A DNA stretch of 64,000 nucleotides from Novosphingobium olei (GCF_012927405.1 NZ_JABBGM010000003.1:62001-126000), one strand, 5' to 3'; positions 17,856-28,738 are shown, counted from the first letter of the stretch. The notes: generated by a model from the letters alone, not told the origin. Translations and numbers: made by a program.

Positions 17856-18545
17856 GTGTCGGCTCCCAAGCTGCTTCTCGTCGAAGATGATACTGCGCTG
17901 GCCGAGCTGGTCGAATATCGCTTCCGTGGCGAGGGCTACGATGTCCGCACCACCGATGACGGCGACGAGGCTTTGCTGCTCGCGGCCGAGGACACCCCCG
18001 ATCTGGTCCTGCTCGACTGGATGATCGGCGGGACCAGCGGCATCGAGGTGTGTCGCCGCCTGCGCCGCAACAAGTCGACCGCGCACGTGCCGATCATCAT
18101 GCTGACCGCGCGCCATGACGAGGACGACCGCGTTCGCGGTCTCGAAACCGGGGCCGATGACTATGTCACCAAGCCCTTCTCCCCGCGCGAGCTGATCGCC
18201 CGCGTCGGCGCGGTGCTGCGCCGCGTGCGCCCGGCCCTTGCCGGTGAGACGATCACCGTGGGCGACCTGACTCTCGATCCCACGGCGCACCGCGTGATGC
18301 GCCAGGGCGAAGCGCTCAAGATCGGGCCGACCGAATTCCGCCTGCTCAAGCACTTCATGGAGCATCCCGGCCGCGTCTTTTCGCGCGGGCAGTTGCTCGA
18401 TGCGGTCTGGGGATCGGGCTCGGACATCGAACTGCGCACCGTCGACGTGCACATCCGCCGCCTGCGCCAGGCCATCGCGCTGCCAGGAGCAGCCGATCCG
18501 GTCCGCACCGTTCGCTCGGCCGGTTACGCGCTCGAAGGCGTCTGA
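17856..18545 (+). CDS. phoB: Phosphate regulon response regulator PhoB
   Basis: The 229-residue OmpR-family regulator has a receiver domain with acidic pair D11/D12, phospho-acceptor D54 in VLLDWM and the conserved Lys in YVTKPFSPREL, then a winged-helix DNA-binding domain (IGPTEFRLLKHFMEHPGRVF, ELRTVDVHIRRLRQAI). It binds Pho boxes. The GTG at 17856 lies five bases after GGAGG. It is the last gene of the cluster and converges with the DUF1467 gene. Confidence 0.96.
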   Translation: MSAPKLLLVEDDTALAELVEYRFRGEGYDVRTTDDGDEALLLAAEDTPDLVLLDWMIGGTSGIEVCRRLRRNKSTAHVPIIMLTARHDEDDRVRGLETGADDYVTKPFSPRELIARVGAVLRRVRPALAGETITVGDLTLDPTAHRVMRQGEALKIGPTEFRLLKHFMEHPGRVFSRGQLLDAVWGSGSDIELRTVDVHIRRLRQAIALPGAADPVRTVRSAGYALEGV

Positions 18546-18573
18546 GACCGCGACGCGACCCCGGACAGGGCCG

Positions 18574-18846
18574 TCAGATACCCAACAGCCGCGACACGTC
18601 GAGATCGTCGATCGTGATCCACCGGTTGACGTAGTTGACGTAGTACAGCCCGAACAGCACCGCCGAAAGGATCGTCGCGCGCAGCGCCACGCGGCCCGGG
18701 CGCCAGTTGGCGGGTGCCGAATGGACCTGGCCGGGTATCTTCTCGACGCCAAGTTCGTCGGCGGTGCGCACGCCAAAGGGCATCACCAGGAACGCGGAAA
18801 AGACCCAGAACAGCGAATAGATCGCGACGATCGACGTCCACTTCAT
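18574..18846 (-). CDS. DUF1467 small membrane protein
   Basis: This 90-residue protein has two hydrophobic segments (IVAIYSLFWVFSAFLVMPFG and ATILSAVLFGLYYVNYV) flanking a polar loop, and matches the alphaproteobacterial DUF1467 family of unknown function. It ends the long nuo-birA-coaX-rnj transcript, 36 bases after rnj. Confidence 0.8.
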   Translation of the reverse strand: MKWTSIVAIYSLFWVFSAFLVMPFGVRTADELGVEKIPGQVHSAPANWRPGRVALRATILSAVLFGLYYVNYVNRWITIDDLDVSRLLGI

Positions 18847-18882
18847 GGCAATGCCCTGTCTGCTGGAGTCTGTTGAAACGAT

Positions 18883-20535
18883 TCAGGCTTCGCGCAGCAG
18901 AACCTGGACCACCGGCTTCTTGCCGGACCAGCGCTGCGCGGCCCGCCTTACCGCCAAGCGCACCGCTTCGGCAACCGCTACCCGATCCCGCTTGCGATCG
19001 CCCTTGAGGGTACGCACGGCTTCGGCCGCATCGCTTTCCGCCTCGATCACGAAGTCCTGCAGATCCTCGTCGAGCGGCAGGCCGACCGGGGCCACCTGCA
19101 CCGGCGACACCAGCTTTCCATCGCGCGACACGGCCAGCGACACGGCGACGATGCCGGCCTGCCCCAGCTTGCGCCGCACGCCCATCGCCTCACCATCAGC
19201 AGGCGCGATGATATCACCATCGAGCACCAGACGCCCGGCGCGCACCTCGGTCAGCTTGTGCGGCCCGTTGGGAGCCAGGCGAACCAGATCGCCGTTCTTC
19301 TGCACGATGGTCTTGGCGATGCCTTCGGCTTTGCCGAGCCGCGCCTGCTCGCTCATGTGCCGCATCTCGCCGTGCACCGGCACGAGGATCTGGGGGCGCA
19401 ACCAGTCGTAGAGCGCAACCAGTTCGGGCCTGCCCGGATGGCCGGAGACGTGGATCATCGACTGGCGGTCCGTCACCAGCAGCACGCCCTTTTCGACGAG
19501 CTGGTTCTGGATGCGCCCGATCGACAGTTCGTTGCCCGGAATCTGGCGGCTGGAGAAGAGCACGACGTCGCCCTTCTCAAGCTTGATCGGATGCTGGTCG
19601 CCCGCGATGCGCGACAATGCGGCCCGGGGTTCGCCCTGTCCGCCCGTGGCAAGGATCAGCACCTCGCCGCGCGGAAGGTCCATCGCCTGGTCCATCGAGA
19701 CGATATCGGGGAAATCCTCAAGATAGCCGCAGGCCTTCGACACCGCGATGATGCGGTCGAGCGAGCGCCCGGCAACGCAAAGCTGCCGCCCGGTCGCCTC
19801 GGCCACTTCGCCCAGCGTTTGCAGCCGCGCCACGTTGGAGGCGAAGGTCGTCACCACCACGCGGCGGCCCTTCATCTGCTCGACGCTTTCGAGCAGTCCG
19901 GCCCGCACCGCGCCTTCCGAACCGGACGGGTTCGGATTGAACACGTTGGTCGAATCACAGACGAGCGCGAGCACGCCTTCGTCGCCGATCGCGGTCAATT
20001 CTTCTTCAGTCGCCGGGGTGCCGATGCGGGGTTCGTCATCGAGCTTCCAATCGCCGGTATGGAACACGCGGCCATAGGGCGTGTCGATCACCAGCGCGTT
20101 GCCCTCGGCGATCGAGTGCGCCAGCGGCACGTAGCGGATGTCGAACGGACCCAGGCTGAACGCCGCCTCGTTGGGCACCACGTTCAGCTCGACGGTCTTG
20201 TCGAGCCCGGCCTCGACCAGTTTCTCCTTCACCAGGCGCGCGGTGAAGGGCGTTGCGTAAAGCGGCACGCCCAGTTCCTGCGCGAAATAGGGCACGGCGC
20301 CGATATGGTCTTCGTGCGCGTGGGTCAGCACGATGCCGATCAGATCCCTGGCGCGCTCCTCGATGAACTCGAGATCGGCAAAGACCAGGTCCACCCCCGG
20401 ATAGTACGGATCGGCGAAGGTCATGCCGAGGTCGACCATCAGCCATTTGCCATCGCAACCGTAGAGGTTGACGTTCATCCCGATTTCGCCCGAACCGCCG
20501 AGCGCGAGGAAAAGCAGTTCCTTGCCGGGCTTCAC
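18883..20535 (-). CDS. rnj: Ribonuclease J
   Basis: RNase J is a beta-CASP metallo-beta-lactamase RNase with endo- and 5'-exonuclease activity that matures rRNA and degrades mRNA. The 550-residue protein has GGSGEIGMN at 13-21, the zinc motif THAHEDH at 71-77, HTGDWKLD, the beta-CASP signature VCDSTNVFNP and the later LVTDRQSMIHVSGH. The GTG at 20535 was chosen because GGGAG lies five bases upstream and the product begins MKPGKELLFLALGG, the normal family start; the frame continues upstream into coaX. An RNase E gene is also in this window (55881), so both RNA-decay enzymes coexist. Confidence 0.92.
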   Translation of the reverse strand: MKPGKELLFLALGGSGEIGMNVNLYGCDGKWLMVDLGMTFADPYYPGVDLVFADLEFIEERARDLIGIVLTHAHEDHIGAVPYFAQELGVPLYATPFTARLVKEKLVEAGLDKTVELNVVPNEAAFSLGPFDIRYVPLAHSIAEGNALVIDTPYGRVFHTGDWKLDDEPRIGTPATEEELTAIGDEGVLALVCDSTNVFNPNPSGSEGAVRAGLLESVEQMKGRRVVVTTFASNVARLQTLGEVAEATGRQLCVAGRSLDRIIAVSKACGYLEDFPDIVSMDQAMDLPRGEVLILATGGQGEPRAALSRIAGDQHPIKLEKGDVVLFSSRQIPGNELSIGRIQNQLVEKGVLLVTDRQSMIHVSGHPGRPELVALYDWLRPQILVPVHGEMRHMSEQARLGKAEGIAKTIVQKNGDLVRLAPNGPHKLTEVRAGRLVLDGDIIAPADGEAMGVRRKLGQAGIVAVSLAVSRDGKLVSPVQVAPVGLPLDEDLQDFVIEAESDAAEAVRTLKGDRKRDRVAVAEAVRLAVRRAAQRWSGKKPVVQVLLREA

Positions 20536-20566
20536 ATCAACTCCCTCAAAACGGTATCCTTCTCGT

Positions 20567-21349
20567 TCAGGCCAGCGATGCCGCGCGCTCACCCAGCAGG
20601 GCGATGCCCTCCAGCGTGAGATCGGCATCGACGTGGTCGAAAATTCCGGTGTGGTCACCGAACAGGACGGCAAGGCCACCTGTCGCCACGACTTGCGCAG
20701 GGCGACCGATCTCGCTGCGCATCCGGGAAATCAGCCCCTCCATCATCGCGACATAGCCCCAGAACACGCCGATGTGCATCTGGTCTTCGGTGTTGCGGCC
20801 AATCACGCTGCGGCTGGCCGGCGCTTCGATGGCGATGCGCGGCAGCTTGGCCGCCGCACTCACCAATGCATCGAGCGAAAGGTTGATCCCCGGCGCGATG
20901 ATGCCGCCCTTGTACGATCCCATGAAGTCGATGTGATCGAAGGTCGTGGCGGTGCCGAAATCGACGACGATCAGATCGCCTGCGTACTTGGCGTGGGCGG
21001 CAATCGCGTTGACCGCACGATCGGCGCCCAGCGAGCGCGGTTCATCGACATCGGCGACGAAGCCGTAACTCGCAAGCCCCTCGCCCGCGACAAGCGCGTC
21101 GATGCCGAAATACTTCTGCGCCAGAACCTTGAGATTGTGCAGCGCGCGCGGGACAACCGTGGAGATGACGATCTGCTTCACAACGTCTCGACCGTAGCCT
21201 TCGAGTTGCAGCAGTTGCAGCAGCCACACGGCGTATTCGTCGCCCGTGCGGCGCGGATCGGTGGCAACGCGCCAGCGGCCCTTGATCTCCCGCCCGTCAA
21301 ACAGCGCAAAGACCACGTTGGTGTTGCCCACATCGACTGCCAGCAGCAT
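20567..21349 (-). CDS. coaX: Type III pantothenate kinase
   Basis: This kinase phosphorylates pantothenate in the first step of coenzyme A synthesis. The 260-residue ASKHA-fold protein has the phosphate loop DVGNTN at 6-11, [19 protein letters not shown] and [11 protein letters not shown]. The usual family length is about 255-260. It lies between birA and rnj in the long operon. Confidence 0.95.
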   Translation of the reverse strand: MLLAVDVGNTNVVFALFDGREIKGRWRVATDPRRTGDEYAVWLLQLLQLEGYGRDVVKQIVISTVVPRALHNLKVLAQKYFGIDALVAGEGLASYGFVADVDEPRSLGADRAVNAIAAHAKYAGDLIVVDFGTATTFDHIDFMGSYKGGIIAPGINLSLDALVSAAAKLPRIAIEAPASRSVIGRNTEDQMHIGVFWGYVAMMEGLISRMRSEIGRPAQVVATGGLAVLFGDHTGIFDHVDADLTLEGIALLGERAASLA

Positions 21350-21385
21350 CAGACTTTTCCCTCTCGCGACCGGTTCGGCGGCGTT

Positions 21386-22099
21386 TCAGCCGACCAGATC
21401 GATATCGCCGGCGTGGATGGCACGGGTCGCGCCATCCGCCAAGCGGAGAAGCGCGACGCCATCGGCATCGATCCCGCCGAACGCGCCCATCAGCAGGCCA
21501 TGTTCTCGGTCGTTCACGCTGATCAGGCTGCCGACCGGCATGGCGCGGGCCAACCACTCCTGCCGCAGCACCGGCCATTCGCCGCAGTGCCAGCGCGTGA
21601 GCGCCCAGCTCCATTCCTGCGCCAGCGCGGTGGCGAAGGCGTCGCGCTCGATCGGAAAGCCGAGCGCGGACAGCGCGGCCGTCTGGCGGTCGGGAAGCTG
21701 TGGCGCCTGCGACAGGTTCACACCGATGCCGACGACAACGGCATCGCCCTGCCGTTCGAGAAGGATCCCGGCGAGCTTCGCCTGACCCACCAGCAGGTCA
21801 TTGGGCCACTTGAGCACCAGATCCTGCAGCGAAGGCGCCAGCGCCATGACCGCCCGATGCGCGGCAAGCCCGGCCACCAGCGCCAGCGTCTGCGGCAATG
21901 GATCGCCGCTGCGCAGGTGCGCAACGGTCGATCCCATGAAGTTACCGAACCCATCGGACCAGATGCGACCGGCGCGGCCGCGGCCGGCAACCTGTCGGTC
22001 AGCGACGAGCCAGGCGGCCTCTGGCGCCGCCTCGCCCGCGGCAAGCCGGGCCAGCAGGGCCGCGTTGGTCGAGCCGATCTCCGCGACCGTCTCGATCAT
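21386..22099 (-). CDS. birA: Biotin-[acetyl-CoA-carboxylase] ligase (short form)
   Basis: The ligase attaches biotin to acetyl-CoA carboxylase. The 237-residue catalytic domain shows GSTNAALL, GRGRAGRIW (the biotinyl-AMP loop, usually GRGRRGR-like), LKWPNDLLV and GIGVNL. The N-terminal helix-turn-helix of E. coli BirA is absent, so this form should not act as a repressor. It follows nuoN by 36 bases. Confidence 0.92.
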   Translation of the reverse strand: MIETVAEIGSTNAALLARLAAGEAAPEAAWLVADRQVAGRGRAGRIWSDGFGNFMGSTVAHLRSGDPLPQTLALVAGLAAHRAVMALAPSLQDLVLKWPNDLLVGQAKLAGILLERQGDAVVVGIGVNLSQAPQLPDRQTAALSALGFPIERDAFATALAQEWSWALTRWHCGEWPVLRQEWLARAMPVGSLISVNDREHGLLMGAFGGIDADGVALLRLADGATRAIHAGDIDLVG

Positions 22100-22135
22100 G
22101 CGCCCTGCCTAGCCCGGATCATCAGACGTTGGGCA

Positions 22136-23599
22136 TCAGAAGTGGAACAGCGCGGCCGCGGCGTTGCCTGCCAGCGTGTGCAGCCAGTTCGTCAGCAGGT
22201 AGCCGAGCGGCGAGATGAACACCGACGCGATCACCAGCAGCACGCCATGGGCAAGCTCCGACTTTCCGCGCACCTTGTCGGCGGCCTCGTCGAAATACAT
22301 CACCTTCACCACCTTGAGGTAGTAGAACGCGCCGATCACCGAAGCCGCGATGCCGATCGCTGCCAGGGCGACGAGGTTCGCCTGCACGGCGGCCTGGAAC
22401 ACCACGAACTTGCCCCAGAAGCCGAACAGCGGCGGGATGCCGGCAAGGCTGAACATCACCGCAGCCAGCGCCGCGGCAAGGCCCGGGCGGGTCTTGGAAA
22501 GCCCGGCGAGGTCGGCGATCGATTCCACCGGCTCGCCATCTTCGTCGCGCAGCATCAGGATAGCCACGAAGCCCGCCACCGACATGGCGACATAGATCGC
22601 GATGTAGATCAGCATCGCCGCCGCACCCGGCTGGTTCGCACAGGCAAGGCCGATCAGGATGAAGCCGACGTTGTTGATCGACGAATAGGCCATCAGGCGC
22701 TTGATGTTGGCCTGCCCGATCGCGCCCAGCGCGCCGATCACGATCGAAAGGATCGCGGCGAAGATCACGATCTGCTGCCACGCCTGCGGCACGGCGCCAA
22801 ACGCAACCAGGCTGATCCGCATCAGCAGCGCCAGTGCCGAAACCTTCGATGCGGTGGCGAAGAAAGTCGTCACCGGGGTCGGCGCGCCTTCGTAGACGTC
22901 AGGGGTCCACATGTGGAACGGCGCGGCGCTGATCTTGAAGGCCATGCCGGCCAGCACGAACACCATGCCGAACACCGCGCCGGTCGACAGCGTGCCAGCG
23001 GCCAGCGCGGCATGGATGCCGGTAAAGCTGGTGGTGCCGGTGAAGCCGTAGGTCAGGCTGACGCCGTAGAGCAGAATGCCCGAGGCGAGCGAGCCGAGCA
23101 CGAAGTACTTGAGGCCCGATTCCGCCGAACGCTCGTCCTTGCGCAGGATCGCGGCCAGCACGTACGAGGCGAGGCTGTTGAGCTCCAGACCGATGTACAG
23201 CGTCAGCAGGTCGGTGGCCGAAACCATGATCCCCATGCCCAGCGCCGCGAACAGCACCAGCAGCGGGAATTCGGCGCGCATCGCCTTGAAGCGGTCGAAG
23301 AACGCAGGCGCGACGATCAGCGTGACCGCCGCCGAAGCATAGATCAGCAGCTTGCCGAAGGCCGAGAAGGCGTCGGCGCGATACTGGCCGCCGAACGCGA
23401 TCGTATCGGCCCCCATCGCGGCGCCGCACAGGGCGGGCGCGGCGATCAGCGCGGCAACGGTCAGCGCAGCCACCGTCGCGATCGAGATTGCGCGCGCGGC
23501 CTTGTCACCGGCCCAGGCGGCCCACAGCAGCAGGATCAGCCCCGCAATGCTCAGGACTTCCTCGCCGGCAACCAGCTGGAGAGAGCGGACGAGTTCCAT
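22136..23599 (-). CDS. nuoN: NADH-quinone oxidoreductase subunit N
   Basis: This is a proton-pumping antiporter-like membrane subunit of complex I, 487 residues with about 14 hydrophobic helices. Family signatures include LNSLASYVLAA, the helix-breaking GMAFKISAAPFHMWTPDVYEGAPTP-type region with the conserved Lys, and KRLMAYSSINNVGFIL. Its ATG overlaps the nuoM stop by one base (TGATG). Confidence 0.96.
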   Translation of the reverse strand: MELVRSLQLVAGEEVLSIAGLILLLWAAWAGDKAARAISIATVAALTVAALIAAPALCGAAMGADTIAFGGQYRADAFSAFGKLLIYASAAVTLIVAPAFFDRFKAMRAEFPLLVLFAALGMGIMVSATDLLTLYIGLELNSLASYVLAAILRKDERSAESGLKYFVLGSLASGILLYGVSLTYGFTGTTSFTGIHAALAAGTLSTGAVFGMVFVLAGMAFKISAAPFHMWTPDVYEGAPTPVTTFFATASKVSALALLMRISLVAFGAVPQAWQQIVIFAAILSIVIGALGAIGQANIKRLMAYSSINNVGFILIGLACANQPGAAAMLIYIAIYVAMSVAGFVAILMLRDEDGEPVESIADLAGLSKTRPGLAAALAAVMFSLAGIPPLFGFWGKFVVFQAAVQANLVALAAIGIAASVIGAFYYLKVVKVMYFDEAADKVRGKSELAHGVLLVIASVFISPLGYLLTNWLHTLAGNAAAALFHF

Positions 23600-25149
23600 C
23601 AGTGCGCCTCCCCCTGCGCGTCATTGTGCTCTGCGGCTTCATGTTCAGCGGCGGGCTTGGCAGCGCCCTTCTTGACCTGCGCATCGCCCTTCGGCGCGGC
23701 AACGGCAACGCGGGCATCGAGCATGGCGATATCCTTGCGCATCGGCGCGAGGAACGATTCCGGATAGACGCCCATCCACAGCACGACGAGGCCCAGCGGA
23801 ACCATCATCAGCCATTCGCGCGTGTCCAGATCGGGCATCGCGGCTGCGTCGGCGTTCTTCTGTTCGCCGAAGATCACCCGGCGATAGAGATAGAGCATGT
23901 AGGCCGCGCCCAGGATGATGCCCGTGGTGCAGACCAGCGCCACCCAGCTCGACGCCTGATACACGCCCATCAGCGAAAGGAATTCGCCGACGAACCCGCT
24001 GGTGCCCGGCAGGCCGATCGAGGCCATCGTGAACAGCAGGAAGAACAGCGCGAAATAGGGCATGTTGATCGCAAGTCCGCCGTAGCGGTCGATCTCGCGG
24101 GTGTGCAGACGATCGTAGATCACGCCCACGCCAAGGAACAGCGCGCCCGCGACCAGACCGTGGCTGAGCATAATCAGCATCGAGCCTTCGAGGCCCTGCA
24201 CGTTGAAGGCGAACAGGCCGATCGTCACGATCGCCATGTGCGCCACCGAGGAATAGGCGATCAGCTTCTTGATGTCGTGCTGCACCAGCGCGATCAGCGA
24301 GGTGATCACCACCGCCGCCATCGACAGGCCCCAGACCAGCGGCGCGAACTGCGCCGAGGCAACCGGGAACATCGGCAGCGAGAAGCGGATGAAGCCGTAG
24401 CCGCCCATCTTGAGCAGCACGCCTGCCAGGATCACCGAACCTGCGGTCGGTGCCTGAACGTGCGCGTCGGGCAGCCAGGTGTGGACCGGCCACATCGGCA
24501 TCTTCACCGCAAAGCTGGCAAAGAAGGCCAGGAACAGCCAGGTCTGCGCGTGCGGCGGGAAGTTGTACTGCATCAACGTCGGGATGTCGGTCGTGCCGGC
24601 GGCGTTCACCATCCAGAACATCGCGATCAGCATCAGCACCGAGCCGAGCAGCGTGTAGAGGAAGAACTTGTAGCTGGCGTAGATGCGATCCGCGCCACCC
24701 CAGATGCCGATGATCAGGTACATCGGGATCAGGCCGGCTTCGAACATGATGTAGAACAGGAACAAGTCCTGCGCCGCGAAGACGCCGATCATCAGCGTTT
24801 CCATCAGCAGGAAGGCGGCGTAGTATTCGCCGGCGCGCTTCTCGATCGAGTTCCAGCTGGCGCCGATGCAGATCGGCATGAGGAACACGGTCAGCGCGAT
24901 CAGCACCAGCGCGATGCCGTCGATGCCCAGCGCCCAGCTGAAACCTGCGAACAGGTTGGCCCGCTCGGTAAACTGCCACTGCGCGCCGCCGGTGTCGAAA
25001 TTGGCCCACAGGACCGCGCCCAGCGCCAGATCGACCAGCGTCGTCACCAGCGCGATCATCCGCGCCTGTTCACGCCCCGCCTTGAGGCACGCCACCGCAC
25101 CGACCAGCGGCACCAGCAGCATCAGCGAAAGGATAGGGAAGCCGCTCAT
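23599..25149 (-). CDS. nuoM: NADH-quinone oxidoreductase subunit M
   Basis: This is a second antiporter-like proton-pumping subunit of complex I (516 residues, many membrane helices). Typical motifs are [36 protein letters not shown] and [13 protein letters not shown]. The C-terminal tail is rich in Ala, His and Glu. Its start overlaps the nuoL stop by four bases (ATGA). Confidence 0.96.
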   Translation of the reverse strand: MSGFPILSLMLLVPLVGAVACLKAGREQARMIALVTTLVDLALGAVLWANFDTGGAQWQFTERANLFAGFSWALGIDGIALVLIALTVFLMPICIGASWNSIEKRAGEYYAAFLLMETLMIGVFAAQDLFLFYIMFEAGLIPMYLIIGIWGGADRIYASYKFFLYTLLGSVLMLIAMFWMVNAAGTTDIPTLMQYNFPPHAQTWLFLAFFASFAVKMPMWPVHTWLPDAHVQAPTAGSVILAGVLLKMGGYGFIRFSLPMFPVASAQFAPLVWGLSMAAVVITSLIALVQHDIKKLIAYSSVAHMAIVTIGLFAFNVQGLEGSMLIMLSHGLVAGALFLGVGVIYDRLHTREIDRYGGLAINMPYFALFFLLFTMASIGLPGTSGFVGEFLSLMGVYQASSWVALVCTTGIILGAAYMLYLYRRVIFGEQKNADAAAMPDLDTREWLMMVPLGLVVLWMGVYPESFLAPMRKDIAMLDARVAVAAPKGDAQVKKGAAKPAAEHEAAEHNDAQGEAH

Positions 25150-27212
25150 CGTGCAATCACCCAGCTGATCGCCCCGACAAGTCCGACGAGCATGACCAGC
25201 GCATAGCTGTAGAGATATCCGGACTGGAGCTTGACCGCGGCCTTGCTCCCCTTGGCGACGACCCAGGCCGCGCCGTTCGGGCCGAAGCGGTCGATGATGC
25301 CTTGGTCACCCACCTTCCAGAATACGCGGCCGAGCCACAGGGCCGGACGGACGAACAGGAAGTGGTAGAGCTCGTCGAAGTACCACTTGTTCAGCAGGAA
25401 CTTGTAGAGGAAGCCGAACTGGTCGACGAACGCCGCCGGGAAGCGCGTGTTCTTGATGTAGCCGTACCACGCGATCAGCAGGCCGGTCGCCATCACCGTG
25501 AACGGCGCCCACTTCACCCAGTGCGGCACGCCATGCATCGCGTGGATCAGGTGTTCGTGGAACACCAGCGCACCCTTCCAGAACTCGCCCTCGCCTTCGC
25601 TGACGAAGGCATGGTTGAAGACAATGCCCGCGAAGATCGCGCCCAGCGAAAGGATGCCCAGCGGCACCAGCATGTTGAACGGGCTTTCGTGCGGGTGGTA
25701 GCCTGCCGTGCCATCGCCATGCGCGTCGTGATGCGCGTGCGCATGATCGTCATGCCCGTGCGCATGGTCGTGGGCGTGGTCATCATGACCGTGCCCATGC
25801 GCATCGTGCACCGCATGCTGGATGTGCTCGCTCTGCTCCCACCGCGGCTTGCCGAAGAAGGTCAGGAACACCAGGCGCCAGCTGTAGAAGCTGGTGAGAA
25901 GCGCAGCGAAGATGCCCATGAAGAAGGCGAAGTGCGACAGTTCGGTGCCACGCGCAAAGGCTGCTTCGAGGATCGCGTCCTTCGAATAGAAACCGGCGAA
26001 GCCCGCAACGTCGACGATGCCGACACCGGTGATCGCCAGCGTGCCCATCGTCATCGCCCAGAAGGTCAACGGGATGTGCTTACGCAGGCCGCCATAATAC
26101 CGCATGTCCTGTTCGTGGTGCATCGCGTGGATGACCGAACCCGCGCCAAGGAACAGCAGCGCCTTGAAGAACGCGTGGGTGAAGAGGTGGAACATCGCCG
26201 CGCCATAGGCGCCGACGCCCGCGGCGAAGAACATGTAGCCCAGCTGCGAACAGGTCGAATACGCGATCACGCGCTTGATGTCGGTCTGCGTCGTGCCGAT
26301 CGTGGCGGCAAAGAAGCAGGTCGCGGCGCCGATGAACGTCACGAAGCCGAGCGCGGTCGGGCTGCATTCGAACAGTGGCGACAGGCGGCAGACCATGAAC
26401 ACGCCGGCGGTCACCATCGTCGCGGCGTGGATCAGCGCCGACACCGGGGTCGGGCCTTCCATCGCGTCGGGCAGCCAGGTGTGCAGCCCAAGCTGCGCCG
26501 ACTTGCCCATCGCGCCGATGAACAGCAGGATGCACAGCACCGTCGCGGTATCCAGGCGATAGCCCAGGAAGCCGATGGTCGAACCGTTCAGCACGCCAGG
26601 TGCCGTCTGCAGGATGGTCGGGATCGACACGGTGCCGAACACCAGGAACACCCCGAAAATGCCCATCATGAAGCCAAGGTCGCCCACGCGGTTGACCACG
26701 AAGGCCTTCATCGCGGCGGCGTTGGCGCTGGGCTTGCGGAACCAGAAGCCGATCAGCAGGTACGAGGCAAGGCCCACCCCTTCCCAGCCGAAGAACATCT
26801 GCACCAGATTGTCCGCCGTCACCAGCATGAGCATGGCGAAGGTGAACAGCGAGAGGTACGCAAAGAAGCGCGGCTGGTCCGGCTCCTCGCTCATGTAGCC
26901 CCATGAGTACAGGTGGACGAGCGCCGAGACGCTGGTGATAACCACCAGCATGACCGCGGTGAGCGTATCGACGCGCAGCGCCCACTGGAAGTCGAGGTCA
27001 CCCGACTTCACCCACTGCAGCACCGGCACGACGCTGGCCTCTGCGCTGCCGTTCAGGAACGACAGGAAGATCGGCCACGACAGCGCGCAGCTGATGAACA
27101 GCGCGCCAGTGGTCACGACCTTGCTCGGCACGAAGCCCAGCTTCTTGTTGCCGAGCCCGGCGACGATCGCTGCCAGCAGCGGCAGGAACACGATGATCAG
27201 GATAGGATGCAC
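25146..27212 (-). CDS. nuoL: NADH-quinone oxidoreductase subunit L with His-rich loop
   Basis: This is the distal antiporter-like subunit of complex I, 688 residues, with the long lateral helix at the C-terminus. Motifs: [53 protein letters not shown]. Around residues 462-505 is a hydrophilic insertion of alternating His with Asp, Gly and Ala (about twenty His), between two membrane helices. The loop may bind metal or be a neutral low-complexity expansion. Confidence 0.96.
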   Translation of the reverse strand: MHPILIIVFLPLLAAIVAGLGNKKLGFVPSKVVTTGALFISCALSWPIFLSFLNGSAEASVVPVLQWVKSGDLDFQWALRVDTLTAVMLVVITSVSALVHLYSWGYMSEEPDQPRFFAYLSLFTFAMLMLVTADNLVQMFFGWEGVGLASYLLIGFWFRKPSANAAAMKAFVVNRVGDLGFMMGIFGVFLVFGTVSIPTILQTAPGVLNGSTIGFLGYRLDTATVLCILLFIGAMGKSAQLGLHTWLPDAMEGPTPVSALIHAATMVTAGVFMVCRLSPLFECSPTALGFVTFIGAATCFFAATIGTTQTDIKRVIAYSTCSQLGYMFFAAGVGAYGAAMFHLFTHAFFKALLFLGAGSVIHAMHHEQDMRYYGGLRKHIPLTFWAMTMGTLAITGVGIVDVAGFAGFYSKDAILEAAFARGTELSHFAFFMGIFAALLTSFYSWRLVFLTFFGKPRWEQSEHIQHAVHDAHGHGHDDHAHDHAHGHDDHAHAHHDAHGDGTAGYHPHESPFNMLVPLGILSLGAIFAGIVFNHAFVSEGEGEFWKGALVFHEHLIHAMHGVPHWVKWAPFTVMATGLLIAWYGYIKNTRFPAAFVDQFGFLYKFLLNKWYFDELYHFLFVRPALWLGRVFWKVGDQGIIDRFGPNGAAWVVAKGSKAAVKLQSGYLYSYALVMLVGLVGAISWVIAR

Positions 27213-27217
27213 GTCTC

Positions 27218-27523
27218 TTATCCCTTCATCCGGTTGACGTCGTCGACGGCGATGGTGCCGCGTCCGCGGAAGTAGATGACGAGGATTGCAAGGCCGATGG
27301 CCGCCTCACCCGCCGCCACGGTCAGCACGAACATCGCGAAGATCTGGCCGACCAGATCGTGCAGCGCCGCGCTGAAGGCCACCAGGTTCAGGTTCACCGA
27401 CAGCAGGATCAGTTCGATCGCCATCAGGATGATGATGACGTTCTTGCGGTTGAGGAAGATGCCGAGCACGCCGAGCACGAAAAGGATCGCGCTGACCACG
27501 ACATAATGTTCGATGCCGATCAT
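27218..27523 (-). CDS. nuoK: NADH-quinone oxidoreductase subunit K
   Basis: This is a small membrane subunit of complex I (101 residues, three helices) that carries conserved membrane glutamates in the proton path ([13 protein letters not shown] and [10 protein letters not shown]). The ATG shares one base with the nuoJ stop (TGATG). Confidence 0.96.
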   Translation of the reverse strand: MIGIEHYVVVSAILFVLGVLGIFLNRKNVIIILMAIELILLSVNLNLVAFSAALHDLVGQIFAMFVLTVAAGEAAIGLAILVIYFRGRGTIAVDDVNRMKG

Positions 27524-28140
27524 CAGAGCTGGACCCCCTTGCCCACTTCCGGCTGCACGTTGATCGTGGCGTCCTCGGGACGACGCGCGACCTGCTTCGA
27601 GATGTTCTGGCCGCGAACGCCGCTGCGCTGGCGATGGGTCAGCACGATTGCGCCGATCATGGCCACCAGCAGGATCACGCCGGCCGCTTCGAACAGGAAC
27701 AGGTAGCGGCTGTAGAGTAGCGCGCCGATGGCCGCCGTGTTCGACAGGCCGGCGGTTGCCGCGCCCGCACCGTCAGCCACGCCCAACGGCAGTGACCCTG
27801 CACGATAGGCACCCACGCCCAGCACCAGCTCGGCCAGCAGCACCACCGCCAGCACGAAACCCAGCGGAAAATTGTTGATGAAACCGGCGCGCAGTTCGGC
27901 GAAGTCGATGTCGAGCATCATGACGACGAACAGGAACAGCACCGCGACCGCGCCGACGTAGACGATGACCAGCAGCATCGCGATGAATTCGGCCCCGGCA
28001 AGGACCATCAGGCCCGCCGCGTTGAAGAACGCGAGGATCAGCCAGAGCACCGAGTGCACCGGATTGCGGGCGAGGATGGTGATCGCGCCAGAGGCGATCA
28101 TCAGCGTCGCGAAGAGGTAGAAGGCAAATGCCTGAATCAT
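27523..28140 (-). CDS. nuoJ: NADH-quinone oxidoreductase subunit J
   Basis: This is a membrane subunit of complex I with five helices (205 residues), including the mobile helix-3 region [19 protein letters not shown] next to the quinone-coupling channel. It follows nuoI after a 112-base gap that holds a repeat hairpin, the largest spacing inside the nuo operon. Confidence 0.95.
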   Translation of the reverse strand: MIQAFAFYLFATLMIASGAITILARNPVHSVLWLILAFFNAAGLMVLAGAEFIAMLLVIVYVGAVAVLFLFVVMMLDIDFAELRAGFINNFPLGFVLAVVLLAELVLGVGAYRAGSLPLGVADGAGAATAGLSNTAAIGALLYSRYLFLFEAAGVILLVAMIGAIVLTHRQRSGVRGQNISKQVARRPEDATINVQPEVGKGVQL

Positions 28141-28152
28141 GATTTCCTACCT

Positions 28153-28217
28153 CCGTTCGCCTCGAGCGAAGTCGAGAGGCGTTGAGAAGGTGTCTCGACT
28201 GCGCTCGACACGAACGG
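28153..28217. repeat. REP-like inverted repeat between nuoI and nuoJ
   Basis: Arms 28153-28177 and 28193-28217 match as inverted repeats at about 22 of 25 positions. They start CCGTTCG and contain CGAGCGAAGTCGAGA and TCTCGACTGCGCTCG, with a 15-base loop. This is the kind of extragenic palindrome often seen dispersed in sphingomonad genomes (from memory). It sits inside the nuo mRNA, where it could stabilise or attenuate the downstream part. Confidence 0.7.
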
Positions 28218-28252
28218 GTCCTGCTGCCTGTTTGTCACGTTTGCGCGGCCCC

Positions 28253-28738
28253 CTACCGGTACGGTGCGTCGGCTTCAAGGTTGGCAGCGATCGCGCGCTC
28301 CCACTTGTCCCCGTTCGCGAGCAGCTTGGCCTTGTCGTAGAGCAGTTCCTCGCGCGTTTCGGTCGCGAATTCGAGGTTCGGCCCTTCGACGATGGCATCC
28401 ACCGGGCAGGCTTCCTGGCAGAAGCCGCAGTAGATGCACTTGGTCATGTCGATGTCGTAGCGCGTGGTGCGGCGGCTGCCGTCCTCGCGCGGCTCGGCCT
28501 CGATGGTGATCGCCTGCGCCGGGCACACCGCTTCGCACAGCTTGCACGCGATGCAGCGCTCCTCGCCGTTGGGATAACGGCGCAGGGCGTGCTCACCGCG
28601 GAAGCGCGGGGACAGCGGGTTCTTCTCGAACGGGTAGTTGATCGTCGCCTTGGGCTTGAAGAAATACTTCAAGGTCAGCCAGTGCGCCTTCACGAACTCC
28701 CACAGGGTGAAGCTCTTGATGAGCTGAGCGGCGGTCAT
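28253..28738 (-). CDS. nuoI: NADH-quinone oxidoreductase subunit I
   Basis: This is a peripheral-arm subunit carrying two [4Fe-4S] clusters (N6a and N6b), 161 residues. The ligands are Cys62, 65, 68, 72 ([12 protein letters not shown]) and Cys101, 104, 107, 111 ([12 protein letters not shown]). The ATG overlaps the nuoH stop by four bases. Confidence 0.97.
   Translation of the reverse strand: MTAAQLIKSFTLWEFVKAHWLTLKYFFKPKATINYPFEKNPLSPRFRGEHALRRYPNGEERCIACKLCEAVCPAQAITIEAEPREDGSRRTTRYDIDMTKCIYCGFCQEACPVDAIVEGPNLEFATETREELLYDKAKLLANGDKWERAIAANLEADAPYR

Noticed and set aside
20468..23767. 1099-codon plus-strand frame opposite rnj, coaX, birA and nuoN
   Set aside because: The opposite strand holds four conserved genes. 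The frame is His/Arg/Gln-rich and lacks any domain.
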